A stretch of DNA of 64,000 nt from Fibrobacterota bacterium. Lineage in GTDB: Bacteria; Fibrobacterota; Chitinivibrionia; Chitinivibrionales; Chitinispirillaceae. The stretch covers positions 1 through 64,000 of the forward strand of contig JAEZKP010000047.1 of the NCBI GenBank assembly GCA_023436145.1, read 5' to 3'. Shown here piece by piece: positions 33,402 through 42,881 of this stretch. The notes below the pieces were generated by a model. That model was not told the origin of the DNA. It saw only the letters and a list, made by a program, of their open reading frames with translations, and did no database searches. How positions within the stretch are numbered: position 1 is the first letter of the stretch; every line of letters starts with the position of its first letter. The translations under genes and the position numbers were made by a program.

Positions 33402-33524
33402 TCCCGGTTACCAAAACAGCCTGGTTTCAGAAGGTTTTTTATCCGGTCACAATAAAAACGGTTAATCAGATAATTTTACGGATATCAGAAAATGTCCGTA
33501 ATATAAATGTAACAAGGAGGTTGC

Positions 33525-33761
33525 ATGAAAACACTTAATGGTCTTGACTGGACAGCATTGGTGCTGTTAATAATTGGCGGAATTAACTGGGGATTAGTAG
33601 GTTTTTTTGGTTTTGATCTGGTGGCAGCCATTTTCGGTACGGCAGCTCCTTTTATCTATGCAATAGTGGGGCTCTCGGCATTGTATGTAGCTTTTCTGAG
33701 TCCATCACTGATGCGTAAAGTCCAATACCGGCCACACCGTGCCACTCAACAGCCGATATGA
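33525..33761 (+). CDS. DUF378 small membrane protein
   Basis: 78 residues with two membrane helices (about 9-30 and 40-60) and the DUF378 signature LIIGGINWGLVGFFGFDLV. Function of the family is unknown. ATG follows AAGGAGG. Its last four bases overlap the start of the URO-D-like gene, suggesting coupling. Confidence 0.9.
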   Translation: MKTLNGLDWTALVLLIIGGINWGLVGFFGFDLVAAIFGTAAPFIYAIVGLSALYVAFLSPSLMRKVQYRPHRATQQPI

Positions 33762-34753
33762 ACAGTAAAGAGATAGTACAACGCACATTGGATTTTCAAT
33801 GTCCCCCAAGGGTTGCGCATTCGTTCTATCCTTCTGATTTTGTGTGGACCGGAATTCATGTCGCGAACGCACAGAATAAGTGGAAACGGGTTGGTGAACT
33901 GGACTGGAGAAGAGTTGATGAATGGGGTAATGAATGGCAGAAAACCAGTTACAGCTCTAAAGGAAAAATTATCAGGGGAGGGTTGCAAAAGTTTCAGAAC
34001 ATCGATTCCTATAAGTTTCCCGATTTCAGCAACCCTGCCCTTTACACTAACACCAGATACGCTTTTCAGAACAATCCCCAATACTGGCATATAGGAGTTC
34101 TGACCGGAAGCACTTTCGAAATAGCCAACTCACTGGTTGATAATTATCTCTCATTAGTCATTACCGATATGGACTCCATTCACCATCTCCACGACCGGAT
34201 AGATTCGGTTCTGAAAATACAGACCGATAAATTCAAGGAGGCAGGTGCAGATTCAATCATGATAATAGAGGACCTGGGCGACACATATCAAATACCGCTG
34301 GGCCCGACATTATGGAAAGACGAATTCAGACCACGTATCCAGGCGCTATGTGCTCATGCTCACAGTCTGGGTTTAAAAGTGATTATGCACTCTTTTCAGG
34401 AAATCGCCCTTATACCGGAACTGGTTTCCTGTGGTATCGATTGTATTCAAATCGACAGTCCCGGATCAATCGGGCTAGATGTACTTCAGACATTGCGGGA
34501 TAAATTCCGTGTTTCATTCTGGTGTCCGGTTGACATTCACACCACACTTCAATCACACAACGAACAGCTTATCCGTTCTGAAGCCCGCAAAATGCTCCAG
34601 ATGCTGTGGAAAGGCGAAGGTGGCTTTATCGCAGGCTATTTCTGGGATAATCTGTCATTGGGGATAGATCCCCAGTGGCAGGAATTTGCCAATGATGAAT
34701 TTCTCAGTTATGGTAAAGCAGAAAATTTCCGGTCGTGTTTACTTTACAGGTAA
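33758..34753 (+). CDS. URO-D-like protein (uroporphyrinogen decarboxylase / corrinoid methyltransferase superfamily)
   Basis: 331 residues with a TIM-barrel of the URO-D superfamily: an N-terminal NSKEIVQRTLDFQ helix, a middle GADSIMIIEDLGDTY strand-loop, VIMHSFQEI, GIDCIQIDSPGSIGLD and a C-terminal FIAGYFWDN. The set of residues that bind the porphyrin in true HemE is not obvious, so it may be a methyltransferase of the MtaA/CmuA type or an uncharacterised relative. Coupled by overlap to the DUF378 gene; its 3' end overlaps the convergent era stop by 15 bases. Confidence 0.75.
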   Translation: MNSKEIVQRTLDFQCPPRVAHSFYPSDFVWTGIHVANAQNKWKRVGELDWRRVDEWGNEWQKTSYSSKGKIIRGGLQKFQNIDSYKFPDFSNPALYTNTRYAFQNNPQYWHIGVLTGSTFEIANSLVDNYLSLVITDMDSIHHLHDRIDSVLKIQTDKFKEAGADSIMIIEDLGDTYQIPLGPTLWKDEFRPRIQALCAHAHSLGLKVIMHSFQEIALIPELVSCGIDCIQIDSPGSIGLDVLQTLRDKFRVSFWCPVDIHTTLQSHNEQLIRSEARKMLQMLWKGEGGFIAGYFWDNLSLGIDPQWQEFANDEFLSYGKAENFRSCLLYR

Positions 34754-35647
34754 ACCCATCAGCCTGAGAAATCCCTCATTATCTCTCCATTTGGGAGTAA
34801 TTTTAATATGACAGGTGATAGAAACCGGCATTTGTACCAATGAAGACATCTCTTTTTCGGCATTTTTACGGATTCTGGTAATAACCGATCCAGCCTTACC
34901 TACGATAATCCCCCTCTGGCCAGTGGTTTCCACGTGAATAGTAGCATCGATACGATGCCGGTCTTCATCTTCTTTGTAGGACTCGATCTCCACAAAACAG
35001 GCATGTGGAACTTCTTCTCTGGTATTCAGGATTATCTGTTTTCGGATGTATTCTGCAGCGAAAAAACGCAGATTAGCATCTGTAATCTCATCTGGATCAA
35101 AATAACAGGGTCCTTCAGCAAGAAAAGGATCCAGAGCATCAAGAAATTTCTTTTTGGCTTCGGATGAATTAGCGGAGATCTGTATTTGAGGTGTATTCGA
35201 AAACTGAGGAAAGAGCTCATAAAACTGATGTATCTTTTTTTCCGGATTTTCGACAATATCGATTTTATTAAATACCAGAATTGTATTTACATTTACACCG
35301 GATATCATCTCTGCAATACTCGCCTCTTCCTGCCCAAACTCCCTGGAGAGATCCACAATATAACAGATAATATCGATCCCCTGCTCTTGTACAACGCTGC
35401 TGGCCTGTTTTATCATGGATTGATTAAAGACATGTTTTCCCTGGTGAATACCCGGAGTATCCACGAAAATCAGCTGAAGATTATCGGTAGTTAATATTCC
35501 CCTGAGATTGCGGCGGGTGGTCTGTGGAAGAGGAGTGACAACTGAGAGCTGTTCCTCCAGAACTGTGTTCATCAATGTGGATTTTCCACTGTTTGGTCTT
35601 CCAATTAACGCAATAAAAGCGGATCTGAATGAGTTTTTGTTCTGCAT
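34739..35647 (-). CDS. era: GTPase Era
   Basis: Ribosome-assembly GTPase that binds 16S rRNA. The 302 residues have G1 GRPNSGKST, G2 with TTRRNLRG, G3 DTPG, and G4 NKID, followed by a C-terminal KH domain with RGIIVGKAGSVITRIRKNA. Starts one base after the stop of the upstream penicillin-binding-protein gene, so the two are co-transcribed. Confidence 0.97.
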   Translation of the reverse strand: MQNKNSFRSAFIALIGRPNSGKSTLMNTVLEEQLSVVTPLPQTTRRNLRGILTTDNLQLIFVDTPGIHQGKHVFNQSMIKQASSVVQEQGIDIICYIVDLSREFGQEEASIAEMISGVNVNTILVFNKIDIVENPEKKIHQFYELFPQFSNTPQIQISANSSEAKKKFLDALDPFLAEGPCYFDPDEITDANLRFFAAEYIRKQIILNTREEVPHACFVEIESYKEDEDRHRIDATIHVETTGQRGIIVGKAGSVITRIRKNAEKEMSSLVQMPVSITCHIKITPKWRDNEGFLRLMGLPVK

Positions 35648-35648
35648 G

Positions 35649-37076
35649 TTATAGCTGGGCTCTTTGATTCAATTTACCTGGTGTAAAATCGAGTGTTACT
35701 GCGGTTTTTTCATTCAGAACTTTTTTTTGTTCATCCTGAACATTTTTAAGATAATATCTGAAATATTCGGCAGCTATAAAACTGGAATGCACAGTCCAGT
35801 ATGCTCCGTGAGCAGTGACCACACTGACAGCGATTCTCTGAGTGGAGTCAGAGGGATCCCGGGCAAATCCGATAAACCAGTCTACCCTTCCGATCCCATC
35901 TTTATCAACAGAACCGGTTTTACCCCCATATTCAATATTATTAAAGCGGGCCGATTGACGAATATACTTGAAGGATTTTCGGGCAGTACCGTAACTGGAT
36001 ACCCCTTTCATCATTTTTCTGAGCTCCCCGGCAGTATGTGCCTTTATAGGAGTTTTCCAAACTCTGCTCTGAGCTTTGTAAACACAACTGTCTTTACTGA
36101 TAACACTGTCTACCACAAACGGATAAGGCATCTTCCCATTTTCAGAAATAGCACTGGCCATCAATACTCCATGCAACGGAGAGATTGTTGTCTGCTGGTT
36201 AAAACCAGAGGCAAGTTCTGCCAGATCGAAAATGGAATCACAAGAACCCACATGTGACATTTCAATATCCAGCTCAAAAGGAATCGCTGTATTGAAAGCA
36301 AACTTACGGCAGTAATTCTCCAGCTTCTGCTTTCCCAGTGAATAGATCCCGATTCTGGCAAAAACCGGATTAATGGACAAAGCATACGCCTTCTCAAAGG
36401 ACATTTCGATAAACTGGTTCAGCTCTTTTTCTAACTGATATTTATAAAGGGTATGGTTTCTTCCGACATGTTTCACCATACTCTGCGCTTCAAAGGAAGC
36501 CTCCTCAATAGCTGCCGCAGCAGTAATTGTTTTGAAAACAGAGGCTGCAGGAAAGAGACTGCGAAAGGAGAGATTACCCAGATCGGAAACACTGTCATGC
36601 TTGAAAGAAACGATGGAAAGAACTCTGCCGGTGTTAGGATGCATGGCAATCACTGCACCGTAGAGTGGTTTATACCTTCTCATCAGAGTGTTCCCAAGCT
36701 TTTGCAGCGATGAATCCAGGGTGTAATGATAGATAAGAGTGTCTTGCAGGTGTTTAATCGTATCAGTTTTATTGAGCATTTCTGTAGAGGACTTTTTTAA
36801 GATCGTGGCCATCTCAGAGAAACTCAACTTTGAAGACTTCTCTTTTGTGGAATCAATAACCACAGAAGCTGCACTTTTTACAGATTCACTCTTTTTATCC
36901 GCTGATTTATTAGTAGACTTCTGAGTATTCGATACTAATAATGCTCCACCCAATTTAAAGGCGGCACCGAATAATAGCAGTATCAGCAATAATCGGATTC
37001 TACCTTTTTTAGGGATCTTGAATTTCAGAGATTTCTCAGCACGAATACGGCGCATCATGGGTGAAAAATCACTCAT
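35649..37076 (-). CDS. Penicillin-binding transpeptidase (class B-like, without dimerisation domain)
   Basis: 475 residues. A basic N-terminus and one membrane helix (about 28-45) are followed by a Lys/Ser-rich linker. The transpeptidase domain has the three active-site motifs: SVFK (about residue 178), SIN (about 235) and KTGS (about 388), with YGTAR before the last. It lacks the N-terminal pedestal domain of classic PBP2/PBP3, so its partner or substrate is open; a role in peptidoglycan cross-linking is inferred. ATG follows GGAG. era follows directly. Confidence 0.88.
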   Translation of the reverse strand: MSDFSPMMRRIRAEKSLKFKIPKKGRIRLLLILLLFGAAFKLGGALLVSNTQKSTNKSADKKSESVKSAASVVIDSTKEKSSKLSFSEMATILKKSSTEMLNKTDTIKHLQDTLIYHYTLDSSLQKLGNTLMRRYKPLYGAVIAMHPNTGRVLSIVSFKHDSVSDLGNLSFRSLFPAASVFKTITAAAAIEEASFEAQSMVKHVGRNHTLYKYQLEKELNQFIEMSFEKAYALSINPVFARIGIYSLGKQKLENYCRKFAFNTAIPFELDIEMSHVGSCDSIFDLAELASGFNQQTTISPLHGVLMASAISENGKMPYPFVVDSVISKDSCVYKAQSRVWKTPIKAHTAGELRKMMKGVSSYGTARKSFKYIRQSARFNNIEYGGKTGSVDKDGIGRVDWFIGFARDPSDSTQRIAVSVVTAHGAYWTVHSSFIAAEYFRYYLKNVQDEQKKVLNEKTAVTLDFTPGKLNQRAQL

Positions 37077-37233
37077 TTAAACTCCAAAAACATATGAAAA
37101 ACGAAAACCCTCATAAAACAGTCAACCCATGGCGTCCTGAATCGTTCAGGCATGGATCTTTGTTTTACTAAAAGCAAGATCCGAGCCTGAATACAATTAT
37201 CCTTAAATCAATTCTTCTCAAAAACATCCGGAA

Positions 37234-37257
37234 AATTCCCGCCATCAGGCAGGAATT
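37234..37257 (-). terminator. Terminator-like hairpin after the outer-membrane protein gene
   Basis: AATTCCCGCC (37234-37243) and GGCAGGAATT (37248-37257) form a ten-pair stem with one G-U on the transcribed strand and a four-base loop; a T-containing run follows on the minus strand. It lies about 25 bases past the stop. Confidence 0.6.
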
Positions 37258-37280
37258 TACTAAAACTAATCATTACCGGA

Positions 37281-38843
37281 TCAGAAACAGATAGCAGTCT
37301 GCACACTGATAAAGTTATTGGATTTGAGATCTCCTTTGTTATCACGTTTAAATCCATAACGGGAATCCCAAATCAGAGTAGCTCCACTGGTGATCTCAAA
37401 ACCAACCCTGTATCCATAGTACATATATTCTGTTTTGTCAAAAAACTTGTCATCCAGATTACCAATATTAGTTTTATTATAGTAAAATTCTGCTCTGTTA
37501 AGTTTGGGGATTTTTTCTGTAAGAATTTCACCAGCAGCTGCAACCGCTTCAAAACGCTGATCCTTATCTCTTTTCTCCCCCTCCTTCTCCTTGGCGATCA
37601 GGTATTGGTAAGAGCCATCCAGTATCAGAATACCGGCAATGTTACCGCCCAGTTTTCCATATATACCGTTAAGAGTATTGGAGCTCAGAAGATCCTCTTT
37701 AGTGAAAGCCAAAGGATCTCTGGTTAGCCGTTCGTCAAGATAGTAGGTATTGAAATGATTGAAATCAAATCTGCCTTGTGAACGACGATATTCCACATTA
37801 GCCCAAATCGGACCAGCTTTTACCGCTACACCTGGTGCTCCTATACCCCATCCATGTTTTCCATCATCACGGATCGCTGCCTGTCCGTAAAGGTCAAGTC
37901 CGAGCAGTTTTGTACTGATGATCGGAATTCCTACATCACCACCGATCAAACCGTAAGCATCCTCCTCCTCTTTGGCTCTCAACTCATCAAGATATTTAAC
38001 AATATCCTCTCTGGGATCCCCCAGTCCGAAACTCATCACTGTATCCAATGCTTCATGTTCCGCAATATCTATGGAAAGCAGATAATCGTATAATCTTACA
38101 GAGTTGGGTTCACGAACTTTCCATTTTCTGGCCGGTGCATACTGGTTAAAATCCCTTACATAAGTTCCACCGAAACTTATTCCACTGAGTATGGGTGCAT
38201 TTGATGGCTTGAACGGTTTAATGGCCAAACGTACGCCAGCCAGACCACCATCATCATTTAACTCTTTGAAATCAGCAAGCACAGTCTGCAGAGAAATTCC
38301 AATGGGGCTGATATCGTTAAGGTAGAATTGCAATCCAAGAAGTTTCTGATCAGGATAATGAAGCATATTTGTGAAACGATCCATCACCAACCCGTAACCG
38401 AACGTAACACTGGAAAGTCCTCCGAATTTAATGAAAAGCGGATCGTCTTCATGGCCAAAACGGATATAGCGGATTTTTCGGGTTATTGCTTCCAGCGGTT
38501 CATCTTTAAAATTCCACCCTTTGTTGGAAAATTTCCCATCCGCGTCGATAAACAGCTCCAGATCGAAGAAGACGCCAAATTTCCAGATAGGGACATCTAC
38601 TCCAACTGCCAGTCTTGTCCATTGCTCGTTATTAACTGTAACTACTCCTGCCCCTATCTCCCAGGATGGGGACTCTTTCTGACCGACACTGGGCGGAAGA
38701 TCCGCTTTTTTCTCTTCTGTTTCGTTTTTCTGAGTTTGCTCCTGCTGTGGCTTTGACTGCTCATCAGCGGAATTTTCATCCCCGGCAAATGCCGCCGAAC
38801 TCATGAATAATGCAGCTAAAAGAAGTACGTTAAATCGCAACAT
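37281..38843 (-). CDS. Outer-membrane beta-barrel protein with acidic N-terminal spacer
   Basis: 520 residues. Signal peptide (AALFMSSAAFAG), then a Glu/Gln/Lys-rich, probably disordered stretch up to residue ~55, then strands of amphipathic pattern (WEIGAGVVTVNNEQWTRLAVG, FGYGLVMDRFTN) up to a C-terminal phenylalanine (QTAICF), the signature used by the BAM machinery. No family recognised; a porin or surface barrel is inferred. The ATG has a strong AAGGAGG site. Confidence 0.75.
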   Translation of the reverse strand: MLRFNVLLLAALFMSSAAFAGDENSADEQSKPQQEQTQKNETEEKKADLPPSVGQKESPSWEIGAGVVTVNNEQWTRLAVGVDVPIWKFGVFFDLELFIDADGKFSNKGWNFKDEPLEAITRKIRYIRFGHEDDPLFIKFGGLSSVTFGYGLVMDRFTNMLHYPDQKLLGLQFYLNDISPIGISLQTVLADFKELNDDGGLAGVRLAIKPFKPSNAPILSGISFGGTYVRDFNQYAPARKWKVREPNSVRLYDYLLSIDIAEHEALDTVMSFGLGDPREDIVKYLDELRAKEEEDAYGLIGGDVGIPIISTKLLGLDLYGQAAIRDDGKHGWGIGAPGVAVKAGPIWANVEYRRSQGRFDFNHFNTYYLDERLTRDPLAFTKEDLLSSNTLNGIYGKLGGNIAGILILDGSYQYLIAKEKEGEKRDKDQRFEAVAAAGEILTEKIPKLNRAEFYYNKTNIGNLDDKFFDKTEYMYYGYRVGFEITSGATLIWDSRYGFKRDNKGDLKSNNFISVQTAICF

Positions 38844-39656
38844 CTTAAACCTCCTTGGGTAGTTTTCTAAACAGATTCAGGAAAAATACTTTCGGAGAAG
38901 ATTATATCCAGTTGTTTTTTTCTTGGGAAGTATTATAGTAAGTAATTGTGAAAAAAGAGATTTAGTACCTCGACTATACCTGGCATGAATGGCTTTTGCA
39001 GAGTTCATCGGATCCCCTCAGGATCACGATGACTCCGTATGACCATGACAGATCAGGACTACCTGATAACCAGATCCTCCATGGGTAGCCCAGGGTAGGA
39101 AACCCTGCGCTATATATAACAGAAGCCCTTCGATCTACGGAGCCAGATGTGATGTGCATACCCGTATATCATTCCCTAGCCTGAAAGGCTTACGTTCCTT
39201 TAACGCAGGGATTCCTTCCCTGCGTGGGATGACCCATACTATCACGATGCCCGTATGACCCGATCCCTCAGGATCACGATGACTCCGTATGACCATGACA
39301 GATCAGGACCACCTGATGACCAAACCTGCCATGGTTAGCCCAGGGTAGGAAACCCTGCGCTATATATAACAGAAGCCCTTCGGGCTACGGAGCCGGATGT
39401 GTATACCCGTATATCATTCCCTAGCCTGAAAGGCTTACGTTCCTTTAACGCAGGGATTCCTTCCCTGCGTGGGATGACCACGATGCCGTATAACACTCGA
39501 TTCCATATGACCACCATCCCTCAGGATCACGATGATTCCGCATGACCATGACAGATCAAGACCACCTAATGACCAGATCCTCCATGGTTAGCCCAGGGTA
39601 GGAAACCCTGCGCTATGTATAACAGAAGCCCTTCAGGCTACAGATCCGGAAGAGAA
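38844..39656. other. 813-base gene-free region, mostly the repeat array
   Basis: Besides the promoter-side sequence of the barrel gene (38844-39010), the space is filled by the three-unit repeat at 39011-39649. Short open frames inside are chance products of repeated sequence. Confidence 0.8.
39011..39649. repeat. 2.6-copy direct repeat array, ~250-bp units rich in hairpins
   Basis: Units start at 39011, 39262 and about 39515, each beginning with ATCC(C)CTCAGGATCACGATGA. Each full unit holds several small stem-loops: CAGGGTAGGAAACCCTG, AGCCCTTCGGGCT (units 2 and variants), AGCCTGAAAGGCT, and CGCAGGGATTCCTTCCCTGCG. The third unit stops after the second hairpin. The units are nearly identical, so the array is recent or kept by gene conversion. 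It is not CRISPR: units are long and there are no uniform spacers. Confidence 0.9.
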
Positions 39657-40583
39657 TCACTCGATTTTTTCCCGGATTAAATAGGAATCCTTTGGAGCCA
39701 TATGGATAATCATTTCTGCCAGAAATCCGAAGAAAAACAACTGTGCCCCGACAATTACTGCACCCATAGAAAGTACTACCAGAGGACGAACTCTCATGTG
39801 CCCGGTGAGCGCCCATTCTACACCGAAATATCCCAGTAACAAACTCCCGGTCATGATCAGTAGAAAACCGAAAAAGCCGAAAAAATGCAACGGTCTTTTG
39901 AAGTATTTACGTAAAAAAAGCAGGGTTAGCATATCCAGTGTTCCACTGAAAAATTTACCGAAGCCGTATTTTGACTTACCGAATTGACGGGCATGATGAG
40001 GGACTGGAATCTCGGTAACACTGAACCCGTCCCAGTGTGCCAGGGCGGGCAGATATCTGTGGCGGTCACCATAAATATCCAGTGATTTGGCAGCTTCAGC
40101 CCGATAAGCCTTAAACCCGCAATTAAAATCATGAAGTTTTACACCAGAGAGAATAGAGGTTACAAAATTCCAGATTTTAGAAGGGAAAGTAAACGAAACC
40201 GGATCATAACGTTTCTTTTTCCATCCACTGACCACATCCCAGCCTTCGTCAATTTTCTGCAACATTTCAGGGATGGCTTTGGGATCATCCTGTAAATCTG
40301 CATCCATGGTAATTATCACTTCGCCCCGGGCTTCCTTTATTCCAACACTCAACGCAGCAGACTTTCCATAATTGCGGCAGAAACGGAAAAGACGCAGACT
40401 GGAGCCATACTGAGTACGGAGTTGCTTAAGTACTTCAAAAGAATCATCTGTACTCCCATCGTCCACCATAACGATCTCGTGGTCTAAATCCATGGGTGTC
40501 AGTACTTCAGAAATAGCCTTTACCAGTAAAGGAAGGCTCTCGCTTTCATTGTGCAGCGGTACTACAATCGATACTTTTCTCAT
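39657..40583 (-). CDS. Glycosyltransferase family 2, DPM1/GtrB-like
   Basis: 308 residues with the GT2 core VSIVVPLHNESESLPLL, DDGSTDDSF and the DxD DADLQDDP, then two C-terminal membrane helices (about 225-250 and 258-285). This plan matches transferases that load a sugar onto a polyprenyl phosphate. The start was set at ATG 40583 (MRKVSIV) with AGGGA upstream; an ATG ten codons earlier is inside the upstream gene. It overlaps that gene and was probably made from one transcript with it. Confidence 0.9.
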   Translation of the reverse strand: MRKVSIVVPLHNESESLPLLVKAISEVLTPMDLDHEIVMVDDGSTDDSFEVLKQLRTQYGSSLRLFRFCRNYGKSAALSVGIKEARGEVIITMDADLQDDPKAIPEMLQKIDEGWDVVSGWKKKRYDPVSFTFPSKIWNFVTSILSGVKLHDFNCGFKAYRAEAAKSLDIYGDRHRYLPALAHWDGFSVTEIPVPHHARQFGKSKYGFGKFFSGTLDMLTLLFLRKYFKRPLHFFGFFGFLLIMTGSLLLGYFGVEWALTGHMRVRPLVVLSMGAVIVGAQLFFFGFLAEMIIHMAPKDSYLIREKIE

Positions 40584-41571
40584 CGCTTTTTCCCTGATTA
40601 TTTTTCTTTCCATGAATGCCCATTTTATCTGTTACAAAAAACAATCCGCCAAGACAACTGGCACCGATACCAACCAGAGAGGCCAGAAAGCCCATCACAT
40701 ACGCTTCATGCTCAGGAAATCCTGCAAGTGCAAACAGAGTTCCCCCAATTGCCTCTCTTATCCCAAAAGGTAATGGTATAGTCATAAACATAGCCATCAG
40801 CGGTACAAAAATAAAAAAATACTGAAAGTTGCTACCCGAGAGAAGTCCCAGTGAAGCAGCTACCAGAATATGCACTCCGATTCTTAAAAACTGGGTGATA
40901 ATGGAAAAGAATGCCACTTTGCCCAGTACATGAAAATCACTTGCCTCAATAAGCATCTCAGAGATGATCTCCTTTACACGCAATCTTCTTACGATGTCAA
41001 AGGAATCGGTCACTCTGAAAAAAACCTTCTGTATCGGTTTGGAGATAAGAAAGATCATAATACCCACAAACATCACAAAGGTAACCATCAGTGCCAGTAC
41101 TGCAGTACCGATTTTACCATTGTTCAAGGCACCACGCTGCAGAAGGATAATACTGCCGGCTACAGCAAAACCGCACATTGCCCACAGCCCGGCAAATCTG
41201 TCAAGAAATGTAGCTGCCAGTCCGGCCAGCCCCTTTCCCCGCTGGGATTTTAATGAAGCCACCTTGACAGCATCACCAACAATACCCCCCATGATAAAGT
41301 TGTTGAAAAACAACCCGACAAAATATAACCGGAACGCATTCCAGAATTTAAGAGGTATCCCACGGTTCTTAAGCAGAATTATCCACTGTATTACTCCCAG
41401 CCATCCACTGGCAATGAAAACCGCAATCGAGGCGGTCAACCATAGAGGATCTGAATGTAAAACCGTGTCTATAATCTGATTCCATCCCAGCTTCCGAACC
41501 AAAAATGCCACTACGGACAGTGTGATAATCAGCTTCAATATTCCAGTAAAGCTCTTTGAAAACCTGGGCAC
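40546..41571 (-). CDS. Lysylphosphatidylglycerol-synthase TM-like (UPF0104) membrane protein
   Basis: 341 residues, about eight membrane helices, with the UPF0104/AglD pattern FFNNFIMGGIVGDAVKVASL and IPLPFGIREAIGGTLFALAG. Relatives include flippase-like proteins and the membrane half of MprF; no synthase domain is present. Placed just before a polyprenyl-phosphate glycosyltransferase, a role in flipping or transferring lipid-linked sugars is likely. The start is GTG with GGAGG four bases upstream. Confidence 0.85.
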   Translation of the reverse strand: MPRFSKSFTGILKLIITLSVVAFLVRKLGWNQIIDTVLHSDPLWLTASIAVFIASGWLGVIQWIILLKNRGIPLKFWNAFRLYFVGLFFNNFIMGGIVGDAVKVASLKSQRGKGLAGLAATFLDRFAGLWAMCGFAVAGSIILLQRGALNNGKIGTAVLALMVTFVMFVGIMIFLISKPIQKVFFRVTDSFDIVRRLRVKEIISEMLIEASDFHVLGKVAFFSIITQFLRIGVHILVAASLGLLSGSNFQYFFIFVPLMAMFMTIPLPFGIREAIGGTLFALAGFPEHEAYVMGFLASLVGIGASCLGGLFFVTDKMGIHGKKNNQGKSDEKSIDCSTAAQ

Positions 41572-41863
41572 GAATCCTCCGTAAAATCAGAAAATAAAGA
41601 AAAATAAAATACGTATAGCACCTGCAGAAAATTAAAAATATCTGTTTTTATCTCGATTTTAACTGAATTAGTGAGTTTCCCGTGAAAACACAGCTGTAAG
41701 TGGCAGTTATGGTAATAAGAAGCAGACAGTTATCAGCCGTATGAACATTTTTGTCAGATTTCGCCCGTAATACTATTTTATGCTTGCTTAGCTGCTTCAA
41801 AAGGGTCAACTGCTTGTGGTGCTTCGACCCTCCGGATAAATGGTAAATCAAAGGAAATGCAGA

Positions 41864-42865
41864 ATGAAACTTCTCTTTTTAATGCCTTATGGAATTGGTA
41901 ATCTGATAATCCTCTACCCTGTTTTGAAAAAACTCCACGATAAAAAAATTCCTTTTGATATTGTCACCTATCTCAAGTCTGTCGATTATATAGCCGAGCA
42001 GTGGGAACCATTTAAGAATCTTTATCAGAAGAAGTTTTTTATTCCCGGTAAAATTAAAGACGCACTTATTACCCTGTCAGAAATCCGTAAAGAATCCTAT
42101 GATCTTTCCATACTGTCATTTCCATCTGCACGCCCCCACTATAATCTGCTCCATTTTCTTTGTGGTGCAAAGGTCCGGGTTGCAGCAGCATACCCTGATG
42201 ACAGTATAGGATCATTATCGTTTCTCTCCACAAAGCGTGTACCTGTACAGACCGGTCTTCATGACACGTTTCAAAACTTGCGGTTAATCAATGCCGCCGG
42301 TTTTTCCATTGCGGAAGATGAGATAGAATACTTTCACAGTAAACCTGAGAAGGAAAAGCGGATTGGCTTCCATGTTGGCTGTAAAAGCGCAGATTCCTAC
42401 CGCAGATGGCCATTAGATTACTGGAAACAGTTGATAAGCATGGTACAGAAAGAAGCTTCCGGCTATGAACTGGTGCTTTTCTTCGGGCCCGATGAATACG
42501 AGGAATTGCAGTATTTTGAAAGCATCGAAGGAGTAACAATCAAGAAGTCTCTTTCGCTCAATGCCCTTTACCAGGAAATATCGCGATGCCAGGTTTTCGT
42601 TTCAAATGATAGTGGACTGATGCATATAGCAGCATTTACCGGTGCCCATTCGGTTTCTGTCTGGGGACCATCCGATTTTCGCAGGACAGGACCGTTTTCC
42701 AAAGATGCCATCATAATCCATTCAGAGCATCCATGCAGACCCTGTACACACTCCTATTACCGTAAATCACACCGCTTCAACTGTCCTGATAAAGACATTG
42801 CTTGCTTAAAAGAGATTAAACCACAGAGATTGATGAAGGAAATTTCAAGACTCCTGAAAAGTTAA
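41864..42865 (+). CDS. Glycosyltransferase family 9 (heptosyltransferase-like)
   Basis: 333 residues. Start at ATG 41864 with AGGA eight bases upstream; an earlier ATG lacks a site. N-terminal LLFLMPYGIGNLIILYPVL, central IGFHVGCKSADSYRRWP, C-terminal FVSNDSGLMHIAAFTGAHSVSVWGP, then a Cys-containing tail (HPCRPCTHSYYRK, NCPDKDIACLKEI) as in the GT9 gene at 21.6 kb, from which it differs strongly in sequence. Likely involved in LPS or glycan core assembly. Confidence 0.9.
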   Translation: MKLLFLMPYGIGNLIILYPVLKKLHDKKIPFDIVTYLKSVDYIAEQWEPFKNLYQKKFFIPGKIKDALITLSEIRKESYDLSILSFPSARPHYNLLHFLCGAKVRVAAAYPDDSIGSLSFLSTKRVPVQTGLHDTFQNLRLINAAGFSIAEDEIEYFHSKPEKEKRIGFHVGCKSADSYRRWPLDYWKQLISMVQKEASGYELVLFFGPDEYEELQYFESIEGVTIKKSLSLNALYQEISRCQVFVSNDSGLMHIAAFTGAHSVSVWGPSDFRRTGPFSKDAIIIHSEHPCRPCTHSYYRKSHRFNCPDKDIACLKEIKPQRLMKEISRLLKS

Positions 42866-42881
42866 ATTAACAATATTTTTT

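Noticed and set aside
39011..39649. CRISPR array
   Set aside because: Units of about 250 bases without short repeats and uniform spacers; no cas genes.
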